NCBI GenBank assembly: GCA_021739765.1
Contig: JAIPBD010000013.1
Location: 1 to 64,000 of the forward strand
DNA from: Melioribacteraceae bacterium
GTDB lineage: Bacteria; Bacteroidota; Ignavibacteria; Ignavibacteriales; Melioribacteraceae
DNA: 64,000 nucleotides
Direction: 5' to 3'
A model generated the notes under the pieces. That model was not told the origin of the DNA. It did no database searches and saw nothing but the letters and a program-made list of their open reading frames with translations. A program made the translations under genes and the position numbers. This document shows positions 24,202-33,828 of this stretch, in pieces (position 1 is the first letter of the stretch; every line of letters starts with the position of its first letter).

Positions 24202-25575
24202 TTAAGCGCTTTGAAGTACATCTTCTTTATCTTCTTCAATTTTTTCGATTCTGTTCCTTTTCTTTTCCAACATTTGTTTCAGTTCACCTTGGTAGAAAAA
24301 CTTCTCTTCGCCGAAAGCCGGTTCCAAATCAGTTAACCAACCCGCCGATTCGTCATATTTTGCGAAGAACGGTCTTTTAATCCAATCCGGATTTCGAGAT
24401 TGAAGAAAATTAAGAACAAATACTTTTTGTCCGTAAACCTTTGATATACCTTCGATAGAAACTTTACCCGGCGTTGCTGACATTGAAGGCCCCCGAACGG
24501 TTCTGCAAAGTCCCGAAACCTCCTGAATCGCGTCGCGGTAAATTTCCAATGTTCTGGAAAGTGGAACTTCGAAGTAATTTTGCGCACCGGTTTGTCTTTC
24601 GATAAACATGTAATACGGTATCATGCCGAGCGCAACTTGATCTTTCCACATCTTTGCCCAAACGGCCGCATCATCATTAATATGTTTAATAATCGGAGAC
24701 TGCGTTCTGATTTGCGCGCCTGTTTCACGGATTCTCCGGATGGCTTCATGAGCAATTGGAGTTGATGATTCAATGTGATGATTAAAATGTGCCATAAATG
24801 CGAGATGTTTTCCGGCCGCAACAATTTTATCTAATAAGCCCAATACTGCATCTGCGTCTTTATCGGTAACGTACTTAAACGGCCAATACGAGATCGATTT
24901 CGTTCCGATTCGAATTGATTTTATATGCTCAAATTCGGGTTTTAACAGCGGGAGAATATATGCTTCGAGCTTTTTGATTCCCATTACCATCGGATCGCCG
25001 CCCGTGAATAATACATCTGTAATTTCTTTATGGTTTTTAAGATATGATTGAAATCGATTCGATTCATCAGTGGCAAATTTTAAATCGTTTATCCCGACAA
25101 ATTGAGCCCATCGAAAACAAAATGTACAATAAGCATGGCAAGTTTGCCCGGCTGAAGGAAAGACAAGCGCCGTTTCCCGGTATTTGTGTTGAACACCCGG
25201 GATAACTTCATCATTTTCTATTGGGACGTTTGCCGTCATTTGTCCGGCTGGATGTGGATTTAATTCATACCGGATTTCATTGGCGATTGCTTTTAATTTT
25301 TCAGAATTTTCATCGCGCAAAATCGCATCAGCCATTTTGTTAAATTGTTCCGGTAACAGCATATCTCTTTGCATAAAAGTCAGCTGAAAAATCGGGTCAT
25401 TCGGAACGTTATCCCAATCAATCAATTCTTCAATTATATAATTATTTGTTCTGAACGGTAAAACATGGGATACAACTTTGGTTGCAAATCTTGCTTCTTC
25501 GCTCAAATTATTCATTTGAGGTATGTTTTCCAGATCACGGAGACCATAGAACTTCATTTTTTTCGATAAAATCAT
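24202..25575 (-). CDS. KamA-family radical SAM aminomutase-like protein
   Basis: Protein of 457 residues. The [4Fe-4S]/SAM motif CxxxCxxC is Cys146, Cys150 and Cys153 ('TCHAYCTFCFRW'). 'DVLFTGGDPMVM' is the SAM-binding GGDP block. 'SATPGKVSIEG' with Lys371 aligns with the PLP-lysine region of lysine 2,3-aminomutase. The canonical enzyme has an MYCRHCTRRR-like motif, so this is a diverged subgroup and the substrate is uncertain. ATG 25575 has an AAAGG site eight bases upstream. Downstream, 24058-24150 holds hairpins related to the dispersed repeat at 60 kb. Confidence 0.85.
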   Translation of the reverse strand: MILSKKMKFYGLRDLENIPQMNNLSEEARFATKVVSHVLPFRTNNYIIEELIDWDNVPNDPIFQLTFMQRDMLLPEQFNKMADAILRDENSEKLKAIANEIRYELNPHPAGQMTANVPIENDEVIPGVQHKYRETALVFPSAGQTCHAYCTFCFRWAQFVGINDLKFATDESNRFQSYLKNHKEITDVLFTGGDPMVMGIKKLEAYILPLLKPEFEHIKSIRIGTKSISYWPFKYVTDKDADAVLGLLDKIVAAGKHLAFMAHFNHHIESSTPIAHEAIRRIRETGAQIRTQSPIIKHINDDAAVWAKMWKDQVALGMIPYYMFIERQTGAQNYFEVPLSRTLEIYRDAIQEVSGLCRTVRGPSMSATPGKVSIEGISKVYGQKVFVLNFLQSRNPDWIKRPFFAKYDESAGWLTDLEPAFGEEKFFYQGELKQMLEKKRNRIEKIEEDKEDVLQSA

Positions 25576-25750
25576 AGTTGCACCTTTCCATTAATGGGGG
25601 ACTCAATTTTTGTAGGATGTCGTTTGATAATTAAGTGAACTTTGTAGCCAGCTCTGCCAGTTCTTTAGATTACTGAAAATTTCTCGAAATATCAAGAAAC
25701 TCACAGAGCTTTAAAATGAGGGTTTACTATAAAGGAATTAAGAGTCTGAA

Positions 25751-25915
25751 TTATTTTATTTCGGAAACTTTCCCAATTTCATCAAGTGTTTCAAACCTTT
25801 CTTGAAATTTGTAACTGCCTTTCTCAGATTTTACCGTTTTTATTACTTTTACGTTAACCTGAGCTGATTTTCCTTTGCCTTTAGACTTATCGGCAAATGT
25901 TTGTTTTTTAGCCAT
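25751..25915 (-). CDS. 54-residue DUF4295-like basic protein
   Basis: ATG 25915 with a strong GGAGAAG site ten bases upstream; stop at 25751. The protein starts MAKKQTFADK and contains 'VKVIKTVKSEKGSYKFQE', matching the K-V-I-K-x-V-K-S-x-K-G-x-Y-x-F pattern of DUF4295, a tiny basic protein of Bacteroidota usually found near ribosomal protein genes. Here it stands alone between the KamA-like gene and a lipoprotein gene. A ribosome-associated role is conceivable from charge and family habit only. Confidence 0.65.
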   Translation of the reverse strand: MAKKQTFADKSKGKGKSAQVNVKVIKTVKSEKGSYKFQERFETLDEIGKVSEIK

Positions 25916-26082
25916 TTTTATTCTTCTCCATTTTTACAAGACAACAAAGATAATATTTCTTCAAATCAAATAAAATTGAAAAATTATTTCAGATCTTAAT
26001 TCGGACTATTTTTTGTTCTGTAAGTTATCAGATACTCTTATTTACGAAAAGAATTTAAATTGTATTAAAAAAGGGAAGAGTT

Positions 26083-26838
26083 ATGCAAAAATATGTTTGG
26101 AAATTATCATTGTTAGTCGTTTTCATTCTTATTCTGGCATCATGTACAGAAGAATTTATACCCAGCGGCAATTCAATTGTTGAAAAAGCAATTGAGAACC
26201 ACGGCGGCGACTTATATAAAAATTCAAAAATCGAGTTTGATTTTAGGGGCAAACATTATGTCGCTCTAAGGAATAAGGGTCGGTTTTCGTATGAACGGAT
26301 TTATTCCGATTCAACGGGAAATGTAAAGGAGTATAAAAACAACATGGGTGTATTTAGGGAAGTAAACGGCGAAAGTGTTGAATTAAATCAAGAACTTAAA
26401 ACAAGAATTGGGAATGGAATTAATTCAGTGATTTATTTTGCCTCCCTGCCGTATCCGTTAAATGATAAAGCTGCTGTTAAGGAATTTATCGGAATGGCGA
26501 ATATGAAAGATCAGCCATATTATGTGGTTGAAGTTACATTTAAAGCAGAAGGTGGAGGCGAGGATTTTGAAGACAGATACATTTACTGGTTCCACGAGGA
26601 AACTTTTTCAATGGATTATCTCGCTTATTATTTTCGTGTCAACGGCGGCGGTTCACGTTTTAGGATAATGCACAATAAACGAATGATAAACGGAATAACT
26701 TTTACTGATCATGAAAATTATAAATCTGATGAAATTGGAGATAATGTTGAGGATTATGATACTTTGTTCAACAATGAGAATATCGAAAAAGTCTCCGATA
26801 TTAATTTGGAAAATGTAAGTGTGGAGATTTTGAAATAG
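26083..26838 (+). CDS. DUF6503-like lipoprotein
   Basis: Protein of 251 residues with a lipobox (LASC, Cys21). The mature part has the order 'VEKAIENHGG', 'FRGKHYVALRNKGRFSYERIYSDS', 'NSVIYFASLPYPLND' and 'MDYLAYYFRVNGGGSRFR', the hallmark pattern of DUF6503, a Bacteroidota lipoprotein family of unknown role (family recalled from memory). Likely beta-rich and outer-membrane-tethered. It is convergent with the protease gene, with which it shares a bidirectional terminator. Confidence 0.75.
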   Translation: MQKYVWKLSLLVVFILILASCTEEFIPSGNSIVEKAIENHGGDLYKNSKIEFDFRGKHYVALRNKGRFSYERIYSDSTGNVKEYKNNMGVFREVNGESVELNQELKTRIGNGINSVIYFASLPYPLNDKAAVKEFIGMANMKDQPYYVVEVTFKAEGGGEDFEDRYIYWFHEETFSMDYLAYYFRVNGGGSRFRIMHNKRMINGITFTDHENYKSDEIGDNVEDYDTLFNNENIEKVSDINLENVSVEILK

Positions 26839-26978
26839 TTTCCCTAAGGCGGATCGCGGAAAAAAGGAAAATCTAAGAAAACCAGAGAACGAAGCTCCGG
26901 CAGATTTTTATGTTTTACTCCGTTATAATTCTATTGTTGTAAATTGGCGCTAAGTGGATTGAAGGATTAATTGTAGTG

Positions 26979-27016
26979 AAAATGGGAAGAATTCTATATG
27001 AACTTCTTCCCATTTT
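26979..27016. terminator. Bidirectional intrinsic terminator
   Basis: AAAATGGGAAGAA (26979-26991) pairs with TTCTTCCCATTTT (27004-27016) around a 12-base loop. On the plus strand the stem runs into a T stretch; on the minus strand a T run also follows. It sits between two convergent genes. Confidence 0.85.
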
Positions 27017-27025
27017 TTATAATTG

Positions 27026-29122
27026 TTATTTTTTTTCCAGTTTGGCAATTTTATCAGATGTCAGAAAAATTAAATCGGTTAATATATGACCGGTTTCTTC
27101 CAGCAAAGGATCATCAACTAAAAGACTATTTTTCTTAATCTCCTCATCGCCCACTATTTCAATTTCATTGTTTTTTTGTCGTTCCAGATCTCTTTCTTCT
27201 TCTTTCTTCTTTTTGGCTTCTCGTTCCTCTTTCCGGATGGTTTCATTCAGAGAAAAATCCTTCCTTTCCAAACTTGATTTATATTCTTCAATATCTTCAA
27301 GTCTAAATTGGAATTCCAAATTATTTTTGATCCTTTCCTCGTGCTTTTTCTCAATCTTATTGATAAAAGGAGAAATATCATTTAACTTTTGATAAGTAGT
27401 GCTTGCAATTTCATCCCATGGCAAAGCAGTTGGTTTAGAGCTTTCGCCATAATTATCGGCCTCATGGAAAGAAGGGAATTCGATATCGGGAACAACACCT
27501 TTGTGTTGAGTGCTGCTTCCATTTATTCTGTAAAATTTTGCGACGGTCAGTTTTAACTGTCCGAGGGTTTCTTTCGTTGATGGAATAAAATTATTAAGAT
27601 TAATTAAATTTTGAACAGTTCCTTTTCCATAAGTTTGTTCACCAACAACTATTCCTCTTCCATAATCTTGAATCGCTCCCGCAAAAATTTCAGAAGCGGA
27701 TGCGCTATAACGATTAATCAATACAGCCATCGGTCCATCGTATATAATTTTATCATCTTCATCTTTATTTACTTCAATACTGCCATTAGAACTTCTAACT
27801 TGTACAACCGCACCCGTATCTATAAAAAGTCCGGTTAACTCAACTGCTTCCAATAAAGAGCCGCCGCCGTTGTTTCTTAGATCTATAACAATACCATCTA
27901 CTTTCTGATCTTTTAATTCATTTACTAACTTTTCAACATCATAAGTAGTACTTCTGTAATTCCCCCAACCAAGGTGTCGTTTTCTGAAATCAGTATAAAA
28001 AGACGGAAGTTCGATTACACCAAGCTTAAATTCTACATCATTTTCATTAATTGTGATAATTTTACTCTGTGCAGCTTGATCGTCGAGATTAACTTCATCG
28101 CGGACAATTTTAATTTCATCTGTCGGCATATCCGGAGTATCATCGGCTCGTAGAATTGTTAACCGCACGACTGTTCCTTTTTCACCGCGAATAAGTTGAA
28201 CGACATCATCTAATCTCCACCCGATAACATCGATCATTTCACCTTCGTCGCCTTGAGCCACTCCGACAATTCTATCCTCTTCGTGCAGTAACTTACTTTT
28301 ATCGGCAGGCCCTCCGGGAATTATTCTGGCTACTTTCGTGTAATCATCCTCCGGAGTTAATTGTGCTCCAATTCCTTGAAGCGAAAGTGACATATTTATA
28401 CCGAAGTTTTCTGAAGTTATAGGGGAGAAATAACTTGTGTGCGGATCGGCTACTTCAGCATAAGCGTTCATGTAAAGTTGGAAAACATCCTCCGCTTTAT
28501 ACTGTAAGATAGTTTTTTGAAATCGATAATATCTCTTTTTCAAAGTTTCGTTTATGGCTTCACCTTCTTTTCCACTAAGCTTTAAATTAAGCGCATCATT
28601 TTTTAATCTTTTTCTCCATATCTCATTCAGCTCATCTTGCGAATCTACCCAATCCATATCTTTACGATCGGGTCTAAATGATTCATCCAGAGTGAAATCG
28701 AACGGTTCCTCCAATTGCACATTTAGATTTTGTATTCGTTCATCGAGGCGTGTTTTAAATCTGTTAAAAATATCATATCCCGGACCTGTATCGCCGATTC
28801 TTAAATAATCGTCGAATTTATAGCGGTATTTTTCAAATTCATCCAGATCCGATTTAAGAAAGTACATTTTATTATTATCCAATGCTCCAACGTAATTTTC
28901 GAAAACTGTTGCTGAAAGTGAATCATCAAGAATTGTTTTCCGGTAGTGGAATCTGCTTAATATTTGTGTAATTACTTGATTTAATTTTTCATGTTTTAAT
29001 TCGGGTTCTATAACTTTATTGGAATCAAGAAATTGGTTCTCGGCAATTATTTTTTCGACATCTTGTGCTTTACAACTTACGCTTAAAATAACGAGAATTA
29101 GGAGTGCGAGTAATTTTTTCAT
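27026..29122 (-). CDS. prc: Tail-specific protease (carboxy-terminal processing, S41)
   Basis: Protein of 698 residues, close to E. coli Prc (682). It has a signal peptide with Cys17 (possible lipobox 'SVSC'), an N-terminal helical DUF3340-like domain, a PDZ domain (about 240-325, 'SLQGIGAQL', 'GPADKSKL'), and an S41 protease domain with 'VIDLRNNGGG' (about 413-421) and catalytic Ser475 in 'ASASEIF' and Lys500 in 'TYGKGT'. A charged C-terminal coiled region follows. It degrades or trims envelope proteins from their C-termini. The gene stands alone. Confidence 0.93.
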   Translation of the reverse strand: MKKLLALLILVILSVSCKAQDVEKIIAENQFLDSNKVIEPELKHEKLNQVITQILSRFHYRKTILDDSLSATVFENYVGALDNNKMYFLKSDLDEFEKYRYKFDDYLRIGDTGPGYDIFNRFKTRLDERIQNLNVQLEEPFDFTLDESFRPDRKDMDWVDSQDELNEIWRKRLKNDALNLKLSGKEGEAINETLKKRYYRFQKTILQYKAEDVFQLYMNAYAEVADPHTSYFSPITSENFGINMSLSLQGIGAQLTPEDDYTKVARIIPGGPADKSKLLHEEDRIVGVAQGDEGEMIDVIGWRLDDVVQLIRGEKGTVVRLTILRADDTPDMPTDEIKIVRDEVNLDDQAAQSKIITINENDVEFKLGVIELPSFYTDFRKRHLGWGNYRSTTYDVEKLVNELKDQKVDGIVIDLRNNGGGSLLEAVELTGLFIDTGAVVQVRSSNGSIEVNKDEDDKIIYDGPMAVLINRYSASASEIFAGAIQDYGRGIVVGEQTYGKGTVQNLINLNNFIPSTKETLGQLKLTVAKFYRINGSSTQHKGVVPDIEFPSFHEADNYGESSKPTALPWDEIASTTYQKLNDISPFINKIEKKHEERIKNNLEFQFRLEDIEEYKSSLERKDFSLNETIRKEEREAKKKKEEERDLERQKNNEIEIVGDEEIKKNSLLVDDPLLEETGHILTDLIFLTSDKIAKLEKK

Positions 29123-29241
29123 GTATATCGACCTTAGCTTTTTCGAATTCTGTTTTTAATACATTCCGGTGATTAATTAGTTTCAAATTTCGTAAAATTG
29201 TTATGAATATATGACAATTAATAAAACCATGCGAGGCAAAT

Positions 29242-29595
29242 GTGAATCTGGAAATGATCAGAAATTATTGTCTGACAAAAAAAGAGGTGACGGAAAGTTT
29301 CCCGTTTGATGAAGAGGTTCTTGTTTTTAAAGTTGCCGGGAAAATGTTTTGTCTTATCAATTCAGTTAAACCATTTTATGTAAATCTAAAATGTGATCCC
29401 GAAAAAGCTATAGAATTGCGTGAAGAATATGAAGAAATTAAACCCGGTTACCACATGAATAAGAGTCTTTGGAACAGCGTTTATCTTACAGGAAGTTTAA
29501 CTGATTCACATATTAAAGAAATGATTGACAATTCATACAAACTTATTGTTGAAAGTCTGAAGAAGAAGGACCGGGAAAGGATTCTTGGAAGTTAG
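29242..29595 (+). CDS. MmcQ/YjbR family protein
   Basis: Protein of 117 residues from a GTG start with a GAGG site. 'IRNYCLTKKEVTESFPFDEEVLVFKVAGKMFCLI' and 'GYHMNKSLWNSVYL' are the defining blocks of the MmcQ/YjbR (DUF419) family, a CyaY-like fold with possible DNA-binding. Length is typical. It is convergent with ruvA, one base apart. The cellular role is not established. Confidence 0.9.
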   Translation: MNLEMIRNYCLTKKEVTESFPFDEEVLVFKVAGKMFCLINSVKPFYVNLKCDPEKAIELREEYEEIKPGYHMNKSLWNSVYLTGSLTDSHIKEMIDNSYKLIVESLKKKDRERILGS

Positions 29596-29596
29596 T

Positions 29597-30184
29597 CTAT
29601 TTGTTCAATCTGGAGAGCGCTTGTTTTATCAGTAGTTCTAACGGTGTTTGTGGATCATCCATTAGTACCGCTTGAACAAATTTTTCAGCAACTCTTTGGT
29701 TATAACCCAGTGTAACTAATGCGTTTACAGCGTCATTTTTAATTTGAGAACCAGCCGGAGATTCGTTATCGGTACCCGCAATATTCCTAATTTTATCTCG
29801 TAATTCTAAAATTAGTCTTTCGCCGGTTTTTTTACCGATTCCCGGAATAGCTACAATTCTGGATAAGTTCCCTCCGGTAATTGCATCTTTGAGGTCATTG
29901 ATTTGAATACCTGATAAAATACCTTGCGCAGATTTACACCCGACTCCGCTAACAGAAATTAAAAGCGTAAACATACTTTTTTCACTTTGAGTTAAAAATC
30001 CGTAAAGATCTAGAGCGTCTTCTTTTACATGTAAATAAGTGTGTAAAAATACTTCAGATTTTTCGGGAGGAAGTTTCTCGAAAGTATTAATTGAAATATG
30101 CACTAAATATCCCACACCGTTTACATCTATTAAAACTACCGTGGGCTCTTTCGAAATAATCTTCCCCATTAGTGATGCTATCAT
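29597..30184 (-). CDS. ruvA: Holliday junction helicase subunit RuvA
   Basis: Protein of 195 residues. An N-terminal OB domain (1-62, 'MIASLMGKIISKEPTVVLIDVNGVGYLV'), helix-hairpin-helix domain II ('LISVSGVGCKSAQGIL', 'IPGIGKKTGERLILEL') and a C-terminal domain III that contacts RuvB are all present. It binds four-way junctions and loads RuvB. It directly follows ruvC; ruvB is not in the window. The yebC-ruvC-ruvA order is a widespread arrangement. Confidence 0.97.
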   Translation of the reverse strand: MIASLMGKIISKEPTVVLIDVNGVGYLVHISINTFEKLPPEKSEVFLHTYLHVKEDALDLYGFLTQSEKSMFTLLISVSGVGCKSAQGILSGIQINDLKDAITGGNLSRIVAIPGIGKKTGERLILELRDKIRNIAGTDNESPAGSQIKNDAVNALVTLGYNQRVAEKFVQAVLMDDPQTPLELLIKQALSRLNK

Positions 30185-30721
30185 TTAACCAACCACCTTA
30201 TCCGGATTTTCTTTAATGAAATTTTTCCACGAACCGCTCGATTTTACCGGTGAATTCATCTTAAAAAAATGACACACGGCAACTGCCAATGCGTCGGTTT
30301 CATCAAACTTTATACTTTTTTCCCTAATTGCCAGTAACTTTCTGATCATAAATTGAACTTGCTCTTTTGTTGCAGCACCACGACCTACTACCGATTTTTT
30401 AACCTCTCTCGGGGAATATTCGCTGGTTGGAATGTTGTTATGAACTGCCGCTAAAATGGAAACTCCGCGAGCATAACTTATTTTCATCGCGGATTGTACA
30501 TTTTTCCCATAAAAAGATGTTTCAATTGCGAATTCATCCGGTGTGTGTATTTTTATCAAGGAATCAATTTCATCATAAATCAATTCGAGTTTTTGGGGTA
30601 ATTCTAAATTAGAAGAAAGGGAAATGACGCCCGACTTCAGCTGCCGGATTTCATTTCCCTTACAATATACTATTCCAAAACCCGTAACAATTGTGCCCGG
30701 ATCAATTCCAAGAATAACCAT
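30185..30721 (-). CDS. ruvC: Holliday junction resolvase RuvC
   Basis: Protein of 178 residues. RNase H-like fold with acidic residues: Asp7 in 'GIDPGT', Glu in 'FAIETSFYGKN', and the Asp pair in 'FDETDALAVAVCH'. It resolves four-way junctions processed by RuvAB. The stop codon abuts the ruvA ATG, so the two are co-translated. Length typical. Start ATG 30721 is 18 bases downstream of yebC. Confidence 0.97.
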   Translation of the reverse strand: MVILGIDPGTIVTGFGIVYCKGNEIRQLKSGVISLSSNLELPQKLELIYDEIDSLIKIHTPDEFAIETSFYGKNVQSAMKISYARGVSILAAVHNNIPTSEYSPREVKKSVVGRGAATKEQVQFMIRKLLAIREKSIKFDETDALAVAVCHFFKMNSPVKSSGSWKNFIKENPDKVVG

Positions 30722-30739
30722 TACTTGGATGTAAAATTA

Positions 30740-31471
30740 TTATTCGGATTCACCAAAATCCGCATTTGTATAAACATTTTGCACATCATCATTATCTTCT
30801 AAAGCATCGATTAGTTTCTCAAGTTTTTCGGCATCCTCACCGCTTATTCCAATCGTATTTTTTGCGATCCATTGAAGCGAAGCATTCTCGATTTTTAAGT
30901 CGGCATCAGCAATTGCTTTACGTACATTCTCAAAATTTTCTACTTCAGATGTAATTTCGAAAAAATCATCCTCAAACTGAAGGTCATCAGCGCCGGCCTC
31001 TAAGACTATTTCCATCATGTCATCTTCAGATTTCCCTTGAGCGGGCAGAGTAATAACACCTTTCCGATCGAACATCCATGCAACAGAGCCCGTTTCACCC
31101 AGACTGCCGCCATGTTTGCTCAGATAATGCCTTACATCCGCAACTGTTCTGTTTTTGTTATCCGTAACACTTTCAATCAGAAGCGCTATTCCGCTTGGGC
31201 CGTATCCTTCGTAAGTTAATTCGGAAAAGCTGACACCTTCAAGTTCTCCGGTAGCTTTTTTGATTGCTCGGTCAATATTATCGGCAGGCATATTTGCGCC
31301 TTTTGCGTTATCGACAGCTAATCGTAAACGTGGATTTGCGTTAATATCACCACCTCCTGAACGGGCGGCAACAGTAATTTCTTTAATTAATTTTGTAAAT
31401 ATTTTGCCTCTTTTTGCATCGATGGCAGCTTTTTTACGTTTTATGGTTGACCACTTCGAGTGACCTGACAT
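30740..31471 (-). CDS. yebC: YebC/PmpR family protein
   Basis: Protein of 243 residues, full family length. It begins 'MSGHSKWSTIKRKKAAIDAKRGK', the universal YebC start (MSGHSKWxxIKxxK), and has 'GPSGIALLIESVTDNKNRT' and 'GSVAWMFDRKG'. The family is described as transcriptional regulators and, more recently, as translation factors acting on proline-rich stretches. It sits upstream of ruvC and 9 bases downstream of recJ, forming a repair-linked operon. Confidence 0.96.
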   Translation of the reverse strand: MSGHSKWSTIKRKKAAIDAKRGKIFTKLIKEITVAARSGGGDINANPRLRLAVDNAKGANMPADNIDRAIKKATGELEGVSFSELTYEGYGPSGIALLIESVTDNKNRTVADVRHYLSKHGGSLGETGSVAWMFDRKGVITLPAQGKSEDDMMEIVLEAGADDLQFEDDFFEITSEVENFENVRKAIADADLKIENASLQWIAKNTIGISGEDAEKLEKLIDALEDNDDVQNVYTNADFGESE

Positions 31472-31480
31472 AACTACTCC

Positions 31481-33205
31481 TTAACGTGCAATTTCTTTAA
31501 TATGAATATCTTTTAGACGAAGCTGAGGGTATGTTCTTCCGTCTTTATTTAGTTTTTCAATCGTAAACACAATATCGAGTAAATTTTGTTCTTTATCAAT
31601 CAAGTTCACAAATCCACCGAGATTGAATCCAATAGTATCAAAAACCTTATCATTTCCGTTTTGGCGTACTGAGGCAAGGAAATGATTTGATCCGACAATT
31701 CTGGGCTGCGAAATCAATGAAACATCTTCAGCAACAAATACGGGTCTCATATTCAGCGGTCCAAAAGGAGCAAATTGATCAAGAATACGTAAAAATTTCG
31801 GAGTGATTTCGGAAAGTGAAATTTTCATGTCAACTTTAATTTCGGGAAGAATATCGTCTTCAGTTAGTGTTTGCTTCAAAGCGAGATTAAATCTTTTCCT
31901 AAATTCGGGAATGTTTTCAATTTCAATTGCTAATCCTGCAGCGGCTTCATGCCCACCGAATTGCAATAACAGATCTTCACAATTTTCGATTGCCTGATAA
32001 ATATTTACTCCCGGAATACTTCTAGCGGAACCCTTCGCGACACCATCAATTGTTGAAAGCATAATTGATGGCCGATGAAATTTTTCAACCATCCTCGAAG
32101 CTACAATTCCGATAACACCGGCATGCCAATCATCCGAATGAAGAACAATCGCGATATCGTTTTCAAAATCAACGTAATCGTCCACCATTTTTACCGCATG
32201 AGCAAAAGTTACCTCGTCGATTTTTCTTCTTTCGTAGTTTTCACTTTCAAGCACTTGAGCAAGCCTAATCGCTTCATTTTCATCTTCCGTAACAAAAAGA
32301 TCAACTGCTCTGTTCGCGTCACCTAATCTGCCAACCGCGTTAATTCTGGGCGCGATTGTAAAAACTATCTGCCCGGCGGAAAGGTCACCAGGCTGCATTC
32401 TGGCAGATGTGATTAAAGCTTTTATTCCCGGTCTCGGATTACTGTTAATTGAATCAATACCGGCTCTTACAAGTATCCGGTTTTCATCCATTAGGGGAAC
32501 AATATCGGCGGCGGCGGCTAGAGCTACAAGATCAAGATATTTCAAAACCATATCTTTTTTACCGAAAAGATCACTGACCGCGCGAGCTAATTTAAATGCT
32601 ACACCGGCTCCGGATAAATATTTAAATGGATAATCACAGCCGGGTTTTAAAGGATCTAAAACGGCTACGGCGTCAGGAATCTCTTCTTTCGGTTGATGAT
32701 GATCGCAAATGATCAGATCAATTCCGAACTGTTTAGCGTATTCCACCTCGTTAACAGCAGTTATACCACAATCCACCGCGATTATAAGAGAAGTATTCCT
32801 TTCTCGGATATTATCGATCCCAAAGTTGGACAATCCGTAACCATCCGTAAGACGGTTAGGAATGTAAACATCAACATTTCCTCCCAGTTCTTTGATGAAC
32901 AGAAACATCAAAGCAGCGGAACAGGTGCCATCCACATCATAATCGCCATAAACCGTAATTTTTTCATTTCCGGTGATAGCTTTAATAACACGTTTGGCGG
33001 CATCTTCCATGCCGTTCATCAAAAAGGGATCGTATAAACTTTCAATATCGGGTCGAAAGTAGGTTTTAGCTTCGAAGAAATTAGTGATGCCGCGCCGAAC
33101 TAATAATTCTGAAAGTACTGTGGAAATGTTCAAACTGTCTGCCAAAGCAAGCACCGAACTTCTTTCCGAACTTTCTCGAAATTTCCAGCGTTTTTGTTGC
33201 ATCAT
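31481..33205 (-). CDS. recJ: Single-stranded-DNA exonuclease RecJ
   Basis: Protein of 574 residues. DHH domain motifs: 'VYGDYDVDGTCSAA' (metal-binding DYDxDG), 'IIAVDCGIT', 'ICDHHQP', and DHHA1 'GGHEAAAGLAI' near residue 435. A C-terminal OB-like domain follows. RecJ degrades 5' ends of single strands in recombination and mismatch/base excision repair. It lies just downstream of rnpB on the same strand, and upstream of yebC-ruvC-ruvA. Confidence 0.96.
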   Translation of the reverse strand: MMQQKRWKFRESSERSSVLALADSLNISTVLSELLVRRGITNFFEAKTYFRPDIESLYDPFLMNGMEDAAKRVIKAITGNEKITVYGDYDVDGTCSAALMFLFIKELGGNVDVYIPNRLTDGYGLSNFGIDNIRERNTSLIIAVDCGITAVNEVEYAKQFGIDLIICDHHQPKEEIPDAVAVLDPLKPGCDYPFKYLSGAGVAFKLARAVSDLFGKKDMVLKYLDLVALAAAADIVPLMDENRILVRAGIDSINSNPRPGIKALITSARMQPGDLSAGQIVFTIAPRINAVGRLGDANRAVDLFVTEDENEAIRLAQVLESENYERRKIDEVTFAHAVKMVDDYVDFENDIAIVLHSDDWHAGVIGIVASRMVEKFHRPSIMLSTIDGVAKGSARSIPGVNIYQAIENCEDLLLQFGGHEAAAGLAIEIENIPEFRKRFNLALKQTLTEDDILPEIKVDMKISLSEITPKFLRILDQFAPFGPLNMRPVFVAEDVSLISQPRIVGSNHFLASVRQNGNDKVFDTIGFNLGGFVNLIDKEQNLLDIVFTIEKLNKDGRTYPQLRLKDIHIKEIAR

Positions 33206-33232
33206 AATTTATGATACAGAAGAACATATGAT

Positions 33233-33612
33233 ATCAAGCTTGTAAGCCGAATCCTGTATCCCACTAGTGGGATGGCAATTATTTATCTGGTTCCGATATT
33301 GCTAACGGAATCAAGCGGTCTACCCGAAAGGATTTCAAAGGGAACGACTTCGATTCCAAATAATGGAAACCTTTCTACATGACCTTGCTCCAAGTGGGGT
33401 TTACCCTGACTCCGGAAAACCGAAGCTCTATAAATAGACCCGGATTATTGCTAACCCGGCGGTAGGCTCTTACCCTGCCTTTTCACCCTTATCCCGAAAA
33501 TTCGGGACGGTATTTTTTCTGTGGCACTTTCCGTAGTAAATTATTTGCATAATTAACCCCCGGCAGTTAACCGGCACTTTGTTCCGTGGAGTTCGGACTT
33601 TCCTCTACTCGA
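33233..33612 (-). ncRNA. rnpB: RNase P RNA, bacterial type A
   Basis: Read on the minus strand, the 5' part has GAGGAAAGTCCGAACTCC and an ACAAAGTGCCGG element, the CR-I region of bacterial RNase P RNA. The middle contains GGTAAGAGCCTACCG. The region before the 3' end has the conserved AGGATTCGGCTTACAAGC. All conserved blocks are in the right order over about 380 bases. It supplies the catalytic RNA that trims tRNA 5' ends. Ends are estimated to within about 5-10 bases. A 62-codon frame over its 5' flank (33605-33793) is not considered a gene. Confidence 0.95.
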
Positions 33613-33828
33613 TATAAATTATGAGCAGCAATTGCCCCGCCTGAGTATCCAATGTTTTCTGTATTTCCTTATTTATTAATCTATTTTCTAATAGGTAAAA
33701 TATACTAAAAATGGAATCCGTATTCATTAGTAAAAAGTCAGTATTCTTTTTAACGGAATGGTTCCTTTGGGAGAAAAGTTTGGGGAAGTCCAATTTTTAT
33801 GATTAGGGAAGAGTCGAATAAATAACCG

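Noticed and set aside
33605-33793. 62-codon frame upstream of rnpB
   Set aside because: Overlaps the 5' end of RNase P RNA and the likely promoter; no ribosome binding site and no recognisable protein pattern.
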